Shown: positions 50,070-61,800 of the stretch, one piece after another
Position numbering within the stretch: the stretch's first letter is position 1
Layout of the letters: every line of letters begins with the position of its first letter
Assembly (NCBI GenBank): GCA_040880725.1
Contig: JBBDHV010000031.1
Location: 1-64,000, forward strand
Source of the DNA: DATHWB01 sp040880725
GTDB lineage: Bacteria; Actinomycetota; Acidimicrobiia; Spongiisociales; ZC4RG35
Length of the DNA: 64,000 nucleotides
Reading direction: 5' to 3'
The notes under the pieces: generated by a model
Databases searched by the model: none
The model's input: the letters and a program-made list of their open reading frames with translations, nothing else
Told to the model about the DNA's origin: nothing
Program-made: the position numbers and the translations under genes

Positions 50070-51877
50070 GACCAGGCGTGACGTGGTCCGCGGAACACAG
50101 CCGTGCTCGGGTGTGGGCTCCCCACGCCGACCGCGTGGAGTTGCAGTGGTCGACTGCCGCTCAGCTGACTCCCCTCGAACCGAAGGAACAGGGATGGTTC
50201 GAGGCGGACCTCGAAGACGTCGCCCCGGGTGACAGATATGTGGTCCGACTGGACGGCGGTGCGGGATTGCCTGATCCGGCCTCCCTCTCCCAGCCCGACG
50301 GCGTGCACGGGCCTTCCCAAGTCGTGGACTTGTCGCTCAACTGGACCGATGACGAGTGGCGCAACCCGCCGTTGCACGAGCACGTCATCTACGAACTCCA
50401 CGTGGGAACCTTCACCCCGGCCGGCACCTTCGATGGCGTCATCGACCGCCTGGCCCATCTCGTGGATCTCGGCGTGACGGCTGTCGAGCTCATGCCGGTG
50501 GCCCAGTTCCCGGGGACGCGGAACTGGGGGTACGACGGAGTGGACCTGTACGCGGTCCAGAACTCATACGGAGGACCGCATGGCCTGGCCCGGTTGGTCG
50601 ATGCCTGTCACGGCGCGGGCCTCGCAGTCATTCTCGACGTCGTGTACAACCACCTCGGTCCGGAAGGCAACTACCTGCGACAGTTCGGGCCATACTTCAC
50701 GGATCGCTATCAGACGCCGTGGGGTGAGGCGGTGAACCTGGACGGGCCCGGGTCCGATCATGTGCGTTCATTTCTCTTGGAGAACGCGCTGTTGTGGACC
50801 GAACAGTTCCATGTCGACGGACTCCGGCTGGATGCGGTGCATGCCATGTTCGACCGTTCTGCCCGGCCGTTCCTGCGCGAACTGGCGGACTCCGTGCATT
50901 CCCGCACCGAATCGCAGGACCGTCAGGTGTATCTGATCGCGGAGAGTTCGTCGAATGACCCCACCCTCGTGGAGGCACGCGCGGTCGGGGGCCAGGATCT
51001 GGCTGCCGCCTGGAACGACGACTTTCACCATGCCCTACACGTGACCCTGACCGGCGAGACGGCTCGGTACTACGCCGACTTCGCTGATCCGGTCGAAGAC
51101 CTCGCGACCGGGATCTCCGACGGCTACATCATCTCCGGCCGGTACTCGGCCTACCGGGGGCGGCGCCACGGTGCGTCGTCGCGGCACCTCCCACGCTCGT
51201 CGCTGGTGGTGTTCGCCCAGAACCACGACCAGATCGGCAACCGGGCCCAGGGCGAGCGCCTCTCGATCCTCGTCGACCCGGCCCGCCAGCGGTTTGCCGC
51301 CGCCGTCACCCTCCTTTCGCCGTGGGTGCCGATGCTGTTCCAGGGTGAGGAATGGGGCGAGACGCGACCGTTCGCATACTTCATCGATCACGGCGACGAC
51401 GCGCTGTCCCTGGCCGTGCGCCAGGGTCGGAGCCAAGAGTTCGCAGGATTCATCGCACCCGGCGAGGAGGTCCCTGATCCTGCCGCTCCGTCCACTTTCG
51501 AAAACTCAAAACTCGACTGGGACTCGATCGCACATCAGGAGCACCGTCCCACCCTGGAACTCCACAAGGCCTTGATCAGCGTGCGGCATCGGCACCATGC
51601 GCTGGCCGACCCCGACCCGGCGTCTCACACGGCTTCCCGGACCGGCTCGGTCATCACCGTCGAGTCGAGCGCAGGAAACCAACGTGTGGTGACCGTGTGC
51701 AACGCCGCGGCACAACGTGGGACGGGCCGCCTACCGCCCGGCAGGTGGCGCCGGCTCATCGACACCTCCGATCGGCAGTTTGGTGGCGGTGGGTCGCGGA
51801 CACCGGCGAGCTGTGACGGAGGCGAGTTCGATCTAGACCCCTGGGGATGCGTTGCTTATGAGGAGACACACCCATGA
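50066..51877 (+). CDS. treZ: Malto-oligosyltrehalose trehalohydrolase
   Basis: 603-residue GH13 enzyme that releases trehalose from maltooligosyl-trehalose made by TreY. An N-terminal CBM48-like domain (VWAPHADRVELQW) leads into IYELHVGTFTPAGTFDGVIDRL; catalytic Asp in VDGLRLDAVHAMFD, Glu in YLIAESSSND, Asp in FAQNHDQIGNRAQG. Its partner treY lies two genes downstream. Overlaps both neighbours by 4 bases. Confidence 0.94.
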   Translation: MRPGVTWSAEHSRARVWAPHADRVELQWSTAAQLTPLEPKEQGWFEADLEDVAPGDRYVVRLDGGAGLPDPASLSQPDGVHGPSQVVDLSLNWTDDEWRNPPLHEHVIYELHVGTFTPAGTFDGVIDRLAHLVDLGVTAVELMPVAQFPGTRNWGYDGVDLYAVQNSYGGPHGLARLVDACHGAGLAVILDVVYNHLGPEGNYLRQFGPYFTDRYQTPWGEAVNLDGPGSDHVRSFLLENALLWTEQFHVDGLRLDAVHAMFDRSARPFLRELADSVHSRTESQDRQVYLIAESSSNDPTLVEARAVGGQDLAAAWNDDFHHALHVTLTGETARYYADFADPVEDLATGISDGYIISGRYSAYRGRRHGASSRHLPRSSLVVFAQNHDQIGNRAQGERLSILVDPARQRFAAAVTLLSPWVPMLFQGEEWGETRPFAYFIDHGDDALSLAVRQGRSQEFAGFIAPGEEVPDPAAPSTFENSKLDWDSIAHQEHRPTLELHKALISVRHRHHALADPDPASHTASRTGSVITVESSAGNQRVVTVCNAAAQRGTGRLPPGRWRRLIDTSDRQFGGGGSRTPASCDGGEFDLDPWGCVAYEETHP

Positions 51878-54282
51878 AGCGGGCAATCTGCATTCACGGC
51901 CACTTCTATCAGCCCCCGCGGGAGAATCCCTGGCTGGAGGACATCGAACTTCAGGACTCTGCCTACCCGTATCACGACTGGAACGAACGGATCACTGCCG
52001 AGTGCTACGCCCCGAATGCCCGGAGTCGAATCGTCGACGAACAGGGGTTCATTCTGCGGGTCGTCTCGAATTACGAGCGGATGAGCTTCAACTTCGGTCC
52101 CACGCTTCTGGCGTGGATGGAGCATGCCGCACCCGACGTGTACGCAGAGGTCATCGCGGCAGACGCCCGGGGTGCCGGCCACTTCGGCGGTCATGGGCCC
52201 GCCATTTCCCAGGTTTACGGGCACGTGATCATGCCCCTGGCGTCGCGTCGTGACAAGGAGACCCAGATCCGGTGGGGGATCGAGGACTTCCGGCACCGTT
52301 TCGGGCGCGACCCCGAAGGGATGTGGCTGCCCGAGACCGCCGTGGACCTGGAGACTCTCGATCTGATGGCTCAGCAAGGACTCGCGTTCACCATCCTCGA
52401 ACCGAATCAGATCTCCGCCGTCAGGCCAGTCGGACTCGAGGACTGGTCCGATGTCTCCGGGGGCCGAGTCGACCCGACGCGGCCGTATCTGGTCCGTCTC
52501 CCCGAGGGGCGGTCGATCGCGGTCTTCGTGTACGACGGACCTGTTTCCCAGGGCATCGCATTCGAAGGTCTTCTCGACGACGGTGACAAGTACGCGGACC
52601 GTCTCTTGGGGCTCTTCGGGGGCGATGATCACCCCCAACTGGTCAACGTCGCCACTGACGGCGAGACGTACGGGCATCATCAGGAACACGGCGACATGGC
52701 ACTCGCTTGGGCCCTCGAACGCATCGACGCCGAACCGACGGTCGATTTGACGGTTCATGGGCAATGGCTGGAGCTGCATCCACCCACCCACGAGGCCCTG
52801 ATCGTCGAGAACACGGCTTGGAGCTGTGTGCATGGGGTGGACCGGTGGCGCACCGACTGCGGCTGCTCATCGGGAATGCGGCCGGACTGGCACCAACGGT
52901 GGCGCGCCCCTCTGCGCGAGGCGCTCGATTGGTTACGGAGCGAACTGGACCCGGCCTTCGAGGCAGCCGGGTCCGAGGTCTTCGGTGACCCGTGGGACGC
53001 GCGCAATGCCTACATCGGACCCATCCTCGATCGGGCATCGACCGACGCCTTCCTCGAGACATGGATGGGGCGTGGTCCGGATCATGCGGAGGCGGTCAGG
53101 GCGCTCCGGCTGATGGAACTGCAGCGGCACGCCATGCTGATGTACACCTCCTGCGGCTGGTTCTTCGACGAGCTCTCCGGCATCGAAACCGTGCAGGTCA
53201 TCGAGTATGCGGCCCGAGCCATCCAGCTCGCCAAGGAGGCACTCGATCTCGATCTCGAAGAAGGTTTCGTCCGCCGTCTCTCCGCCGCCGAGAGCAACGT
53301 GGCCGAGCTGGGGGACGGAGGCGCAGTCTTCACGCGTCTCGTACGTCCGTCCCGCGTCACCTTGGCGGGCGTTGCCGCGCACTATGCGGTGACGTCGATG
53401 TTCGAAGACGTCGACGACGAAACCGAGGTTAGGGCTTTCGATCTGATCCGCACCGACCATCGATTCGACGCGTCCGGGCCGTGGCAGCTGGGCGCCGGCC
53501 GGGTTGCGGTGTCTTCCCAGATCACCCGGGAACGAGCGGAGATGATCTACGGGGTTCTCCATTTCGGCGATCACAACCTGACAGGCGGCACCAAACCGGC
53601 GGGGCCTCCGCGCCGCTACAAAGAGCTGGTCGACAGGATCTTCGCCCCGTTCGAGCAAGGCGACCTCCCTGCCACTCTCCGGGAACTCGACTCGTTCTTC
53701 GGATCCCATCGCTACACACTGGCCAGCCTGTTCCGAGACGAACGGCAGACGATCGTGAACCGGATCATCGAGGCGACAGTCGAAGACGTCGCCGAGCAGT
53801 CTCGGTCGGCCTACGAGGGCAGAGTTCCCCTGTTGCGGTTCCTGACGTCCCTTGGAGTGCCCCTGCCCGACGAATTGACGTCCACGGCCCGGATGGTTCT
53901 CAACCGCGACCTGTCCCAACGTCTCTCTGATCCTGATCTGGATCCCGGCCAGGTCGCGCGCTTGCTCGAAGACGCCGTCCAACTGGGGGTGTCACTCGAT
54001 CGGGAGGGGCTTGGCTTCAAGCTCGCGAAGACCATCGAGAGCACGCTTGCCGAACTCGAGGAAGCCCCCGCCGACCTGTCCCTGGTCGGTCGGGCCACGG
54101 CGCTGGTCGAACTCTCCCAAAGGACGCAACTCGAGGTCGATCTGACCGCCTCCCAGGACATCTTCTTCCGCCTGAAGGAGGCCGTCTTCGCAGAGATGAC
54201 CACCCGCACATCGGGTCGGGCGCGGCGCTGGGAGGCCGGCTTCCGGGAACTCGGCGCGGTGCTGAAGGTACGAGTCGACTGA
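51874..54282 (+). CDS. GH57-type glycoside hydrolase family protein (DUF3536)
   Basis: 802-residue protein. It opens AICIHGHFYQPPRENPWLEDIE, and continues WLPETAVDLETLDLMAQQGLAFTILEPNQ, a GH57-like barrel with the usual HGHFYQPP metal/active-site segment; NVATDGETYGHHQEHGD probably carries the catalytic Asp. The C-terminal half (about 350-800) is the large helical DUF3536 region. Function unproven; alpha-amylase, debranching or glucanotransferase activity are plausible because it sits between treZ and treY with overlapping codons. Confidence 0.85.
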   Translation: MKRAICIHGHFYQPPRENPWLEDIELQDSAYPYHDWNERITAECYAPNARSRIVDEQGFILRVVSNYERMSFNFGPTLLAWMEHAAPDVYAEVIAADARGAGHFGGHGPAISQVYGHVIMPLASRRDKETQIRWGIEDFRHRFGRDPEGMWLPETAVDLETLDLMAQQGLAFTILEPNQISAVRPVGLEDWSDVSGGRVDPTRPYLVRLPEGRSIAVFVYDGPVSQGIAFEGLLDDGDKYADRLLGLFGGDDHPQLVNVATDGETYGHHQEHGDMALAWALERIDAEPTVDLTVHGQWLELHPPTHEALIVENTAWSCVHGVDRWRTDCGCSSGMRPDWHQRWRAPLREALDWLRSELDPAFEAAGSEVFGDPWDARNAYIGPILDRASTDAFLETWMGRGPDHAEAVRALRLMELQRHAMLMYTSCGWFFDELSGIETVQVIEYAARAIQLAKEALDLDLEEGFVRRLSAAESNVAELGDGGAVFTRLVRPSRVTLAGVAAHYAVTSMFEDVDDETEVRAFDLIRTDHRFDASGPWQLGAGRVAVSSQITRERAEMIYGVLHFGDHNLTGGTKPAGPPRRYKELVDRIFAPFEQGDLPATLRELDSFFGSHRYTLASLFRDERQTIVNRIIEATVEDVAEQSRSAYEGRVPLLRFLTSLGVPLPDELTSTARMVLNRDLSQRLSDPDLDPGQVARLLEDAVQLGVSLDREGLGFKLAKTIESTLAELEEAPADLSLVGRATALVELSQRTQLEVDLTASQDIFFRLKEAVFAEMTTRTSGRARRWEAGFRELGAVLKVRVD

Positions 54283-56865
54283 TGGACCTCCCCTCGGCCA
54301 CCTATCGCCTGCAACTCGATCCGGCGCAGATGGATCTCGCCGCAGCCGCCGAGCTGGTTCCCTACCTGGACCAACTGGGTGTCTCCCATGTGTACGTGTC
54401 CCCCCTCCTCCGGTCCCGCCCCGGCAGCCCGCACGGTTACGACACGGTTGATCCCGGTCTCATCGACCCCCAGCTGGGAGGTCGGACCGGACTCGACCGG
54501 ATGGTGACCGCACTTCACGACCACGGCATGCGGCTGATTCTGGATGTCGTCCCCAACCACATGGCGATCGGACAGCACAATCCCTGGTGGATGGACGTCC
54601 TGGAGAACGGCCCGAAGGCGGACCACTCGGGTCACTTCGATCTGTTCTGGGATGACGACGGGCTGTCTCTCCCGCTGCTCGGACGACCGTACGTCGAAGC
54701 CCTCGATGCCGGGGAGCTCACGATCGGGATCGAAGGCGGGGCCGTTCGGGTGGCGTACTGGGACGAGCGATTCCCCCTCTCGGCTGAATCACTGCGAAGC
54801 GCCGGGCTCGACGCGGCGGATCCTGAGATCCATGCGCGGATCGCCGCGATCAACGCCGATCACAGACGCATTGCATCGGCTTCTCGATGACCAGCACTAC
54901 CGGCTCGTGTGGTGGCAACTCTCCCGCGAGCGCCTGGGACATCGAAGATTCTTCACCATCAACGAGCTGGTCGGTGTCCGTCAGGAGCACACCCGTGTGT
55001 TCGACGACACCCATCGTCTCGTGATCGAACTCGTACGGTCGGGAGCCGTGGACGGTCTACGTGTCGACCATGTCGACGGTCTGCGTGATCCGCTCGGGTA
55101 CCTGGAGAGGCTGCAGGAAGCGACCGGGGGCGATACCTACGTCGTCGTCGAGAAGATCTTGGCGCCCGACGAAGGGCTCCCCGAGTCGTGGCCGGTGGCG
55201 GGAACGACCGGTTATGAGTATCTCACGGCCTCGGCCAAGACGTTCGTGGATCCGTCTGGCCTCGAAGTGCTCGCCGCCCACTACCGCGATGTCACAGGTG
55301 GCTCCCTGGACTTCGACGCCTTGGTGCGTGAACAGAAACGGTTCATCATCCATGAGCGCCTCGGCCCCGAAACTACCAGATACGCCGCCGCGCTGGAGGA
55401 TCTCGCGCGCCGAGACCGCATCGCACGGGACGTGCTGCCGTCAGAATTGATCGCTGGAGCGATCGACGTTCTCGCCGCGCTTGGCGTGTATCGCACCTAC
55501 TCCCGACACGGGTCGGTTTCCGAAATCGATCGCGCCATTGTGGGTGCGGCGATCGGGACCGCCAGAGCGCTGGCACCCGACCGGGACCCGCGGGTGTGGG
55601 ATTTCCTCCGCGAGGTGCTGTTGCTCGACCACGGACCGGACCTGGAAGAGTCCGAGTTGATTGCGCGAGTCGATTTTGTGGAACGGGCCCAGCAGTTCAC
55701 AGGGGCCGTCATGGCCAAGGGGGTCGAGGACACTGCCTTCTATCAGTTCAACGTGCTCGTTTCGTTGAACGAGGTGGGGGCGCACCCGCTGCCACTTCCG
55801 GATGATCCGATTGCCGCCTATCACGACCACAACGACCGTGTCGCCCGGTCCTGGCCCGCCACGATGACCACCATGTCGACGCACGACACCAAGCGCTCGG
55901 AGGACGTACGGGCCCGGATCTCAGCCATCAGCCAGGATGCCGCGAGCTGGGTGGGACGTGTCGAGGAATGGCACGAGCGTCATCGGCGGCATCGCGTCGT
56001 TCCGATGGTTCCCACCCGGAACGAAGAGCTCCTCGTGTATCAGACGGTCGTCGGGGCGTGGCCGCTGCTGGGCGACGACGACTTCGGGCGCCGGGTCGCC
56101 GAATATTTCGTGAAGGCGGCGCGGGAAGCGAAGGTGCACACCGCCTGGCTGGAACCCGACGAGGAACACGAGGCGGCGCTCACCGGGTTCGTCTCACGAT
56201 TGCTGGGTGACGAGGAGTTTGTCGCGGACCTCGAGACTTTCGCCGACCCTTTGTGGAGAGCGGGCGCGCTCGACTCGATCGCCCAATTCGTGCTGCGGGT
56301 GTGCGCACCGGGTGTGCCCGACATCTACCGGGGTCAGGAGCTGTGGGATCTCTCTCTCACCGACCCGGACAATCGTCGTCCCGTGGATTGGGATCTGCGG
56401 CGACGTCACCTCGCCGAGCTGGATGACCGATGGGGGGAAGCAGGTCTGTTCCGCTCCCTTGCCGAGACGTGGCAGGACGGAAGAATCAAACTCGCCGTGA
56501 CCGCGATCGGGCTGCGGCTGCGCCGGCGTCATCCTGCCCTTTTCGCGGATGGCGCCTACATTCCGCTGGAGGTGCACGGTGACCGTGACGAGTGCGTGAT
56601 CGCTTTCGCCCGCCGGCTCGGCGAGCAGTGGGTGGCGGTGGTCGCTCCGCGATTGACACAGCACCTGGAGAGCACCGGGCTGTGGCCGACGGAGGGCTGG
56701 GAGTCCACCGAGGTGATACTCCGGGAGGGTGCTCCGGTGAACTGGACCGATCAGATGACGGGTCACCAGCGCACCTGGCAGGGACGGATGTCCCTCGCCC
56801 GGATCTTCGCGGAAACGCCGGTGGGCCTTTTCGCGACCAGCGAGGAGGACAGGAACGAGAGATGA
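54282..56865 (+). pseudogene. treY: Maltooligosyl trehalose synthase, with one frameshift
   Basis: The ATG at 54282 gives a good TreY N-terminus (ATYRLQLDPAQMDLAAAAELVPYLDQLGVSHVYVSP) to a premature stop at 54890. The family sequence continues in the +1 frame from about 54865 (ALHRLLDDQHYRLVWWQ, RRFFTINELVGVR, VDGLRVDHVDGL, MAKGVEDTAFYQFN, PGVPDIYRGQELWDLSLTDPDNR). A one-base shift near 54855-54870 (around GATCACAGACGC) explains it. Reading through, the protein would be about 860 residues, near normal. Whether it is a mutation, an assembly error or recoding is unclear. It isomerizes the reducing end of maltodextrins into trehalose. Confidence 0.8.
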
Positions 56866-58847
56866 CAGGCTTCACGGACATCGAACCCACCACGCGCAGG
56901 GTGGTCATCGAGAACATCGCTCCCACTGTCGACTGTGGTCGCTTCCCGGCCAAGCGGATAGTCGGCGACGAGGTCACGGTTGAAGCGGATGTCTTCGCGG
57001 ACGGACACGACCACGTCGCCGCCGTCATCGAGTTCCGCGCGGGCGCCGGAGAGTGGCGGATCGCCCCGATGTCCCAGACGGTCATGGACCGGCTGCAGGG
57101 TTCGTTCCGTACGGACGAAGTCGGTGGGTATGAGTTTCGGGTTCGTGGTTGGATCGATCACTTCGACACGTGGCGAGATGGCCTCGAGAAGAAGGACGGG
57201 GTCGGTCAGGACGTGTCGGTCGATCTCCAGATCGGTGCCGAGCTAGTGGATGCGGCCGCCAGCCGCGCCGAGGGAGCGGCGTCCACGACTCTGACGTCGT
57301 TCTCGTCCCGAATCCGCCAGGCCGGTTCCACGCAGCCCGAACGGGTCGCCGCCGCACTCGACCCGGATCTCGCAGCGCTGATGTCGGAGTGGGGTGACAG
57401 AACCCGCAGCACCGTGAGCGACGCCTACCCCATACGTGTCGATCGGCAACGGGCGAGGTTTTCGTCCTGGTATGAACTCTTTCCGCGTTCCTGGGGCCCG
57501 ACGGGGGAGCACGGTACGTTCGCACACGTCACCGCGAAACTGCCGTATGTCGCCGAGATGGGCTTCGACGTGCTGTACCTGCCGCCCATCCATCCGATCG
57601 GGACGACCAAGCGCAAAGGGCCGAACAACTCCCTCGACGTCGATCCCGATGATCCAGGCGTCCCGTGGGCGGTGGGTTCATCGGAAGGCGGGCACCTCGC
57701 CATTCACCCGGAGTTGGGCACCCTGGCCGACTTTCAGACACTGCGCGCCGAGGCGAAGAGCCTCGGCATCGAGTTGGCAATGGACGTCGCATTCCAGTGC
57801 TCTCCCGATCACCCCTGGGTGTCGGAGCATCCCGAATGGTTCAAACATCGTCCCGACGGCTCGATCCAGTACGCCGAGAACCCCCCAAAGCGATATGAGG
57901 ACATCTATCCGATCGACTTCGAGACGTCCGACCCGCAGGGGTTGTGGGCTGCCCTCCGCGACGTGTTTCTGTACTGGAGTGACCAAGGAGTCGAGATCTT
58001 CCGCGTGGACAATCCGCACACCAAGGCGTTCCCGTTCTGGGAGTGGGTGATCGCCGAGGTGTCCGCGCGGCACCCGAACGCGATCTTTCTCGCCGAGGCC
58101 TTCACCCGTCCCACTGTGATGCACCGCCTGGCGAAGCTGGGGTTCACGCAGTCCTACACCTACTTCACCTGGCGCAACACGGTCTGGGAGTTGCAGTCCT
58201 ATGTGGAGGACCTGTTGGCGGTGGCGGACGTTCTCCGGCCGAACTTCTGGCCCAACACGCCCGACATCCTCTCCGAGTACCTCCAGACGGGCGGACGACC
58301 GGCGTTCGTCACCCGAGTGATCCTCGCCGCCACCTTGTCGTCGAATTACGGCATCTACGGACCCGAATTCGAGTTGATGGGAAGCATTCCCCGTTCGGCG
58401 GGCTCGGAGGAGTATCGAGATTCGGAGAAGTACCAGATTCGGGAATGGGATCTGGAACGTCCCGAGTCGCTCGCGCCCCTGATCGGGCGACTGAACCAGA
58501 TCCGCCGGAGCCATCCCGCGCTGCAGCGGAGCGACAACATCAGATTCCACCAGACCGACAACCCTGAGATTCTGTGCTTCTCGAAGGAGTGGAAAGACGA
58601 TCTCGTCCTCGTCGTCGTCAATCTCGATCCTCATCACACCCAGTCCGGACATGTCGAGATTCCCGTCGACGAGTTCGGCATCGATGAACACCACTCGTTC
58701 CAAGTACATGACGAGTTGGTCGCCCGTCGGTACCTGTGGAACGAGCGATGGAACTACGTCGAGCTCGATCCCGAGGGAATTCCCGCCCACGTGTTCGCGA
58801 TTCGCCGTCTGGCACGGACCGAACACGACTTCGACTACTACCTCTGA
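56862..58847 (+). CDS. glgE: Alpha-1,4-glucan:maltose-1-phosphate maltosyltransferase
   Basis: 661-residue GH13 enzyme extending alpha-glucan from maltose-1-phosphate. An N-terminal domain (RRVVIENIAPTVDCGRFPAKRIVGDEV) leads into WYELFPRSWGPTGEHGTF, LPPIHPIGTTKRKGPNN and the active site: Asp in EIFRVDNPHTKAFPFWEW and Glu in IFLAEAFTRP. It receives M1P from the maltokinase domain of the downstream fusion. ATG 56862 overlaps the treY stop. Confidence 0.96.
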   Translation: MTGFTDIEPTTRRVVIENIAPTVDCGRFPAKRIVGDEVTVEADVFADGHDHVAAVIEFRAGAGEWRIAPMSQTVMDRLQGSFRTDEVGGYEFRVRGWIDHFDTWRDGLEKKDGVGQDVSVDLQIGAELVDAAASRAEGAASTTLTSFSSRIRQAGSTQPERVAAALDPDLAALMSEWGDRTRSTVSDAYPIRVDRQRARFSSWYELFPRSWGPTGEHGTFAHVTAKLPYVAEMGFDVLYLPPIHPIGTTKRKGPNNSLDVDPDDPGVPWAVGSSEGGHLAIHPELGTLADFQTLRAEAKSLGIELAMDVAFQCSPDHPWVSEHPEWFKHRPDGSIQYAENPPKRYEDIYPIDFETSDPQGLWAALRDVFLYWSDQGVEIFRVDNPHTKAFPFWEWVIAEVSARHPNAIFLAEAFTRPTVMHRLAKLGFTQSYTYFTWRNTVWELQSYVEDLLAVADVLRPNFWPNTPDILSEYLQTGGRPAFVTRVILAATLSSNYGIYGPEFELMGSIPRSAGSEEYRDSEKYQIREWDLERPESLAPLIGRLNQIRRSHPALQRSDNIRFHQTDNPEILCFSKEWKDDLVLVVVNLDPHHTQSGHVEIPVDEFGIDEHHSFQVHDELVARRYLWNERWNYVELDPEGIPAHVFAIRRLARTEHDFDYYL

Positions 58848-58856
58848 GGAACCGAC

Positions 58857-61800
58857 ATGAACGAGAAGTGGTACGAGAGTGCCGTCATCTACGAGCTGCA
58901 CGTCCGGGCGTTCCACGACTCCAACGACGACGGGATCGGTGATTTTCGCGGTCTGACCGCAAAGCTCGACTACCTGTCCGAGCTGGGGGTCACCGCCGTC
59001 TGGCTGCTCCCGTTCTACCCCTCTCCGCTCCGGGACGACGGGTACGACATCGCCGATTACCGATCCATCAACCCGTCCTACGGGACGATGCGGGATTTTC
59101 GACGCTTTCTCGACGAAGCCCACCGGCGGGACCTCAAGGTCATAACGGAGTTGGTCATCAACCACACCTCGGATCAACACCCTTGGTTCCAAAGGGCGCG
59201 CCGGGCGGCCCCGGGGTCCCAGGAGCGTGACTTCTACGTGTGGTCGGACACCCCCGACCTCTACGCGGACGCCCGCATCATCTTTCAGGACACCGAGACC
59301 TCGAACTGGGCCTGGGATCCGGTGGCGAAGGCGTACTACTGGCATCGGTTCTTCTCCCATCAGCCGGATCTCAACTTCGAGAGCGAAGCCGTGCAGCAGG
59401 CGGTCTTCGACGCACTGGACTTCTGGCTGGAGATGGGGGTCGATGGCCTCCGCCTGGACGCAGTGCCCTACCTGTACGAGTCCGACGGGACCATGTGCGA
59501 GAACCTCCCCGAGACACATGCCTTTCTCAAGCGGTTGCGTTCCCACGTCGATGCCAACTTCGACGATCGGATGCTGCTCGCGGAGGCCAATCAGTGGCCG
59601 GAGGTTTCTGTCGAGTATTTCGGAGACGGCGACGAATGCCACATGAGCTTTCACTTCCCCCTGATGCCCCGGCTCTTCATGTCGGTGAAGATGGAGAACA
59701 ACTTCCCCGTCATCGACATCATGGATCAGACTCCGGACCTGCCGGAGGGGTCGGCATGGGCCATTTTCCTCAGAAACCACGACGAGCTAACGCTCGAGAT
59801 GGTGACCGATGAGGAACGTGACTACATGTATCGCATGTATGCCTCGGACGAGCAGGCGAGGATCAACGTCGGAATCCGGCGCAGGCTGGCGCCGTTGCTG
59901 GGCAACAACCGGCGCACCATCGAGTTGCTCAATGCGGTGTTGTTCTCGCTTCCCGGCACCCCGGTGGTCTATTACGGGGATGAGATCGGGATGGGCGACA
60001 ACATCTACCTCGGTGATCGCAACGGGGTGAGGACCCCGATGCAATGGACGGGTGATCGCAATGCCGGGTTTTCACGGGCGAATCCGCAGCGGCTGTATTT
60101 CCCGGTGATCACGGACCCTGAGTACCACTACGAGGCGATCAACGTCGAAACCCAGCAGGCGAATCCGAATTCACTGTGGTGGTGGATGCGACGGATGATC
60201 GCCCAGCGCAAGAACCTGCCCCCCCTGTCGAGCGGCACTCTTGTGTTCCTCCAGCCGGAGAACGCCAAAGTGCTGGCCTTCGAGCGTTCGCTGGAAGACG
60301 AGTCGGTCTTGGTCGTGGCCAATCTCTCCCGGCACGTGCAGTCCGTGGAACTCGACCTTTCCCACCACGGGGGCTCGCGACCGGTCGAGGTTTTTGGACG
60401 GACGCCGTTCCCCAGGGTTGGTGAGCTTCCCTATCTCCTGACGCTCGGTCCTCACGAGTTCTACTGGTTCAGATTCGAACGAGCCTCCGACGTCTCCGAG
60501 AATGGAGACCGGTACCCCCGGATCCGCTTGCGGACCGGGGACGCAGACGTCTTTCGAGCCCGCGCGCAGTTGGGCCGGGCGCTCGTCTCGGATTTGCCGC
60601 ACCGTCGCTGGTTCCGATCCAAGGCGAGCACCATCACAGCAGTCGACGTGGTCGATGTGCTCACGTTCGAGGGGACGGATGTGCGAACCATCGTCGCCGA
60701 GGTCCATTTCGCGGAGCGCGAGTCGGAGACCTATGTCGTGCCTGTAGAGCTGATCGGAGCCGAACGAGGCGCCCACGTTCGCGAGCACGAGCCGCACCGG
60801 CTCTTGGCCACGGTCAGTGGAACCGGAGACGACGCCGCATTGATCCACGCCATCGACGACCCCGATTTCGGACGTGCGCTGGTTGCCGCGATGACCGGGC
60901 GAACCCGCCGAGTCGGGTCTCGTTCAGAGGTCAAGAGCGCGGGCGTCGCCAAGCGTTCGCGCGTCAAGGTCGACCCCGCGGGGTCGGTCCGGACGCTGGG
61001 AGTCGAACAGTCCAACACCTCCATCGTCCTTGGCGAGGAGGTGATCCTCAAAGTGTTCCGCAAGCTGGAACAGGGCCAGAACCCCGAGGTGGAGCTGGGT
61101 CGGTTTCTCACGGAGCGAACCAACTTCACCCACACGCCGGCCACACTCGGAGTTCTCAACTGGATCCAGGACGGCGAGGAGTCCGCATTCGGTTTCCTGC
61201 AGGAATACGTTGCGAACCAGGGCGACGCCTGGGCGCACACCGTCGACCAGATGGCACTGTTCATCGAGCAAGTGATCACGTCCCGCGCCCAGAATCGTCC
61301 GCCGACTCAGAGTCTCCATCCGTTGGACCTGATCTCCGCAGAGCCGGACGATGAACTGCTCGGGATGTTCGGCACTGCGGTGCTGGAGGCCGGGCTGCTT
61401 GGTCGACGGACCGCCCAGATGCACATCGCGTTGGGCTCCGACCATGAGGATCCCGCGTTCGCCCCCGAGCCAATGACCACTCTTTATCAGCGCTCGCTCT
61501 ACCAGGCGATGCGGACCGGCGTCCGTCAGAGCTTTCAACTCCTGCGGCGCCGCAGGAGGTCACTCGAAGGGCGCGCCGCCGATCTCGCCGAGATCGTACT
61601 CGAGCGGGAAAAGGAGCTTCTCGATCGGCTCTCCGCCGTGTCCTTGGGGAAACTGGACGCGATTCGGACGCGGATTCACGGCGACTATCACCTCGGTCAG
61701 GTGCTCTTCACCGGCAACGACTTCTTGATCATTGATTTCGAGGGAGAGCCGGCGAGGCCCGTATCGGAACGACGGATCAAACGCTCGCCGCTGCGGGACG

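Noticed and set aside
54282..54890. A separate short TreY-like protein
   Set aside because: It ends inside the barrel and the rest follows directly in the next frame, so it is one frameshifted gene.
57678..59780. 700-codon minus-strand frame antisense to glgE and treS
   Set aside because: Both plus-strand genes have complete catalytic motifs; the long antisense frame is a GC-content effect.
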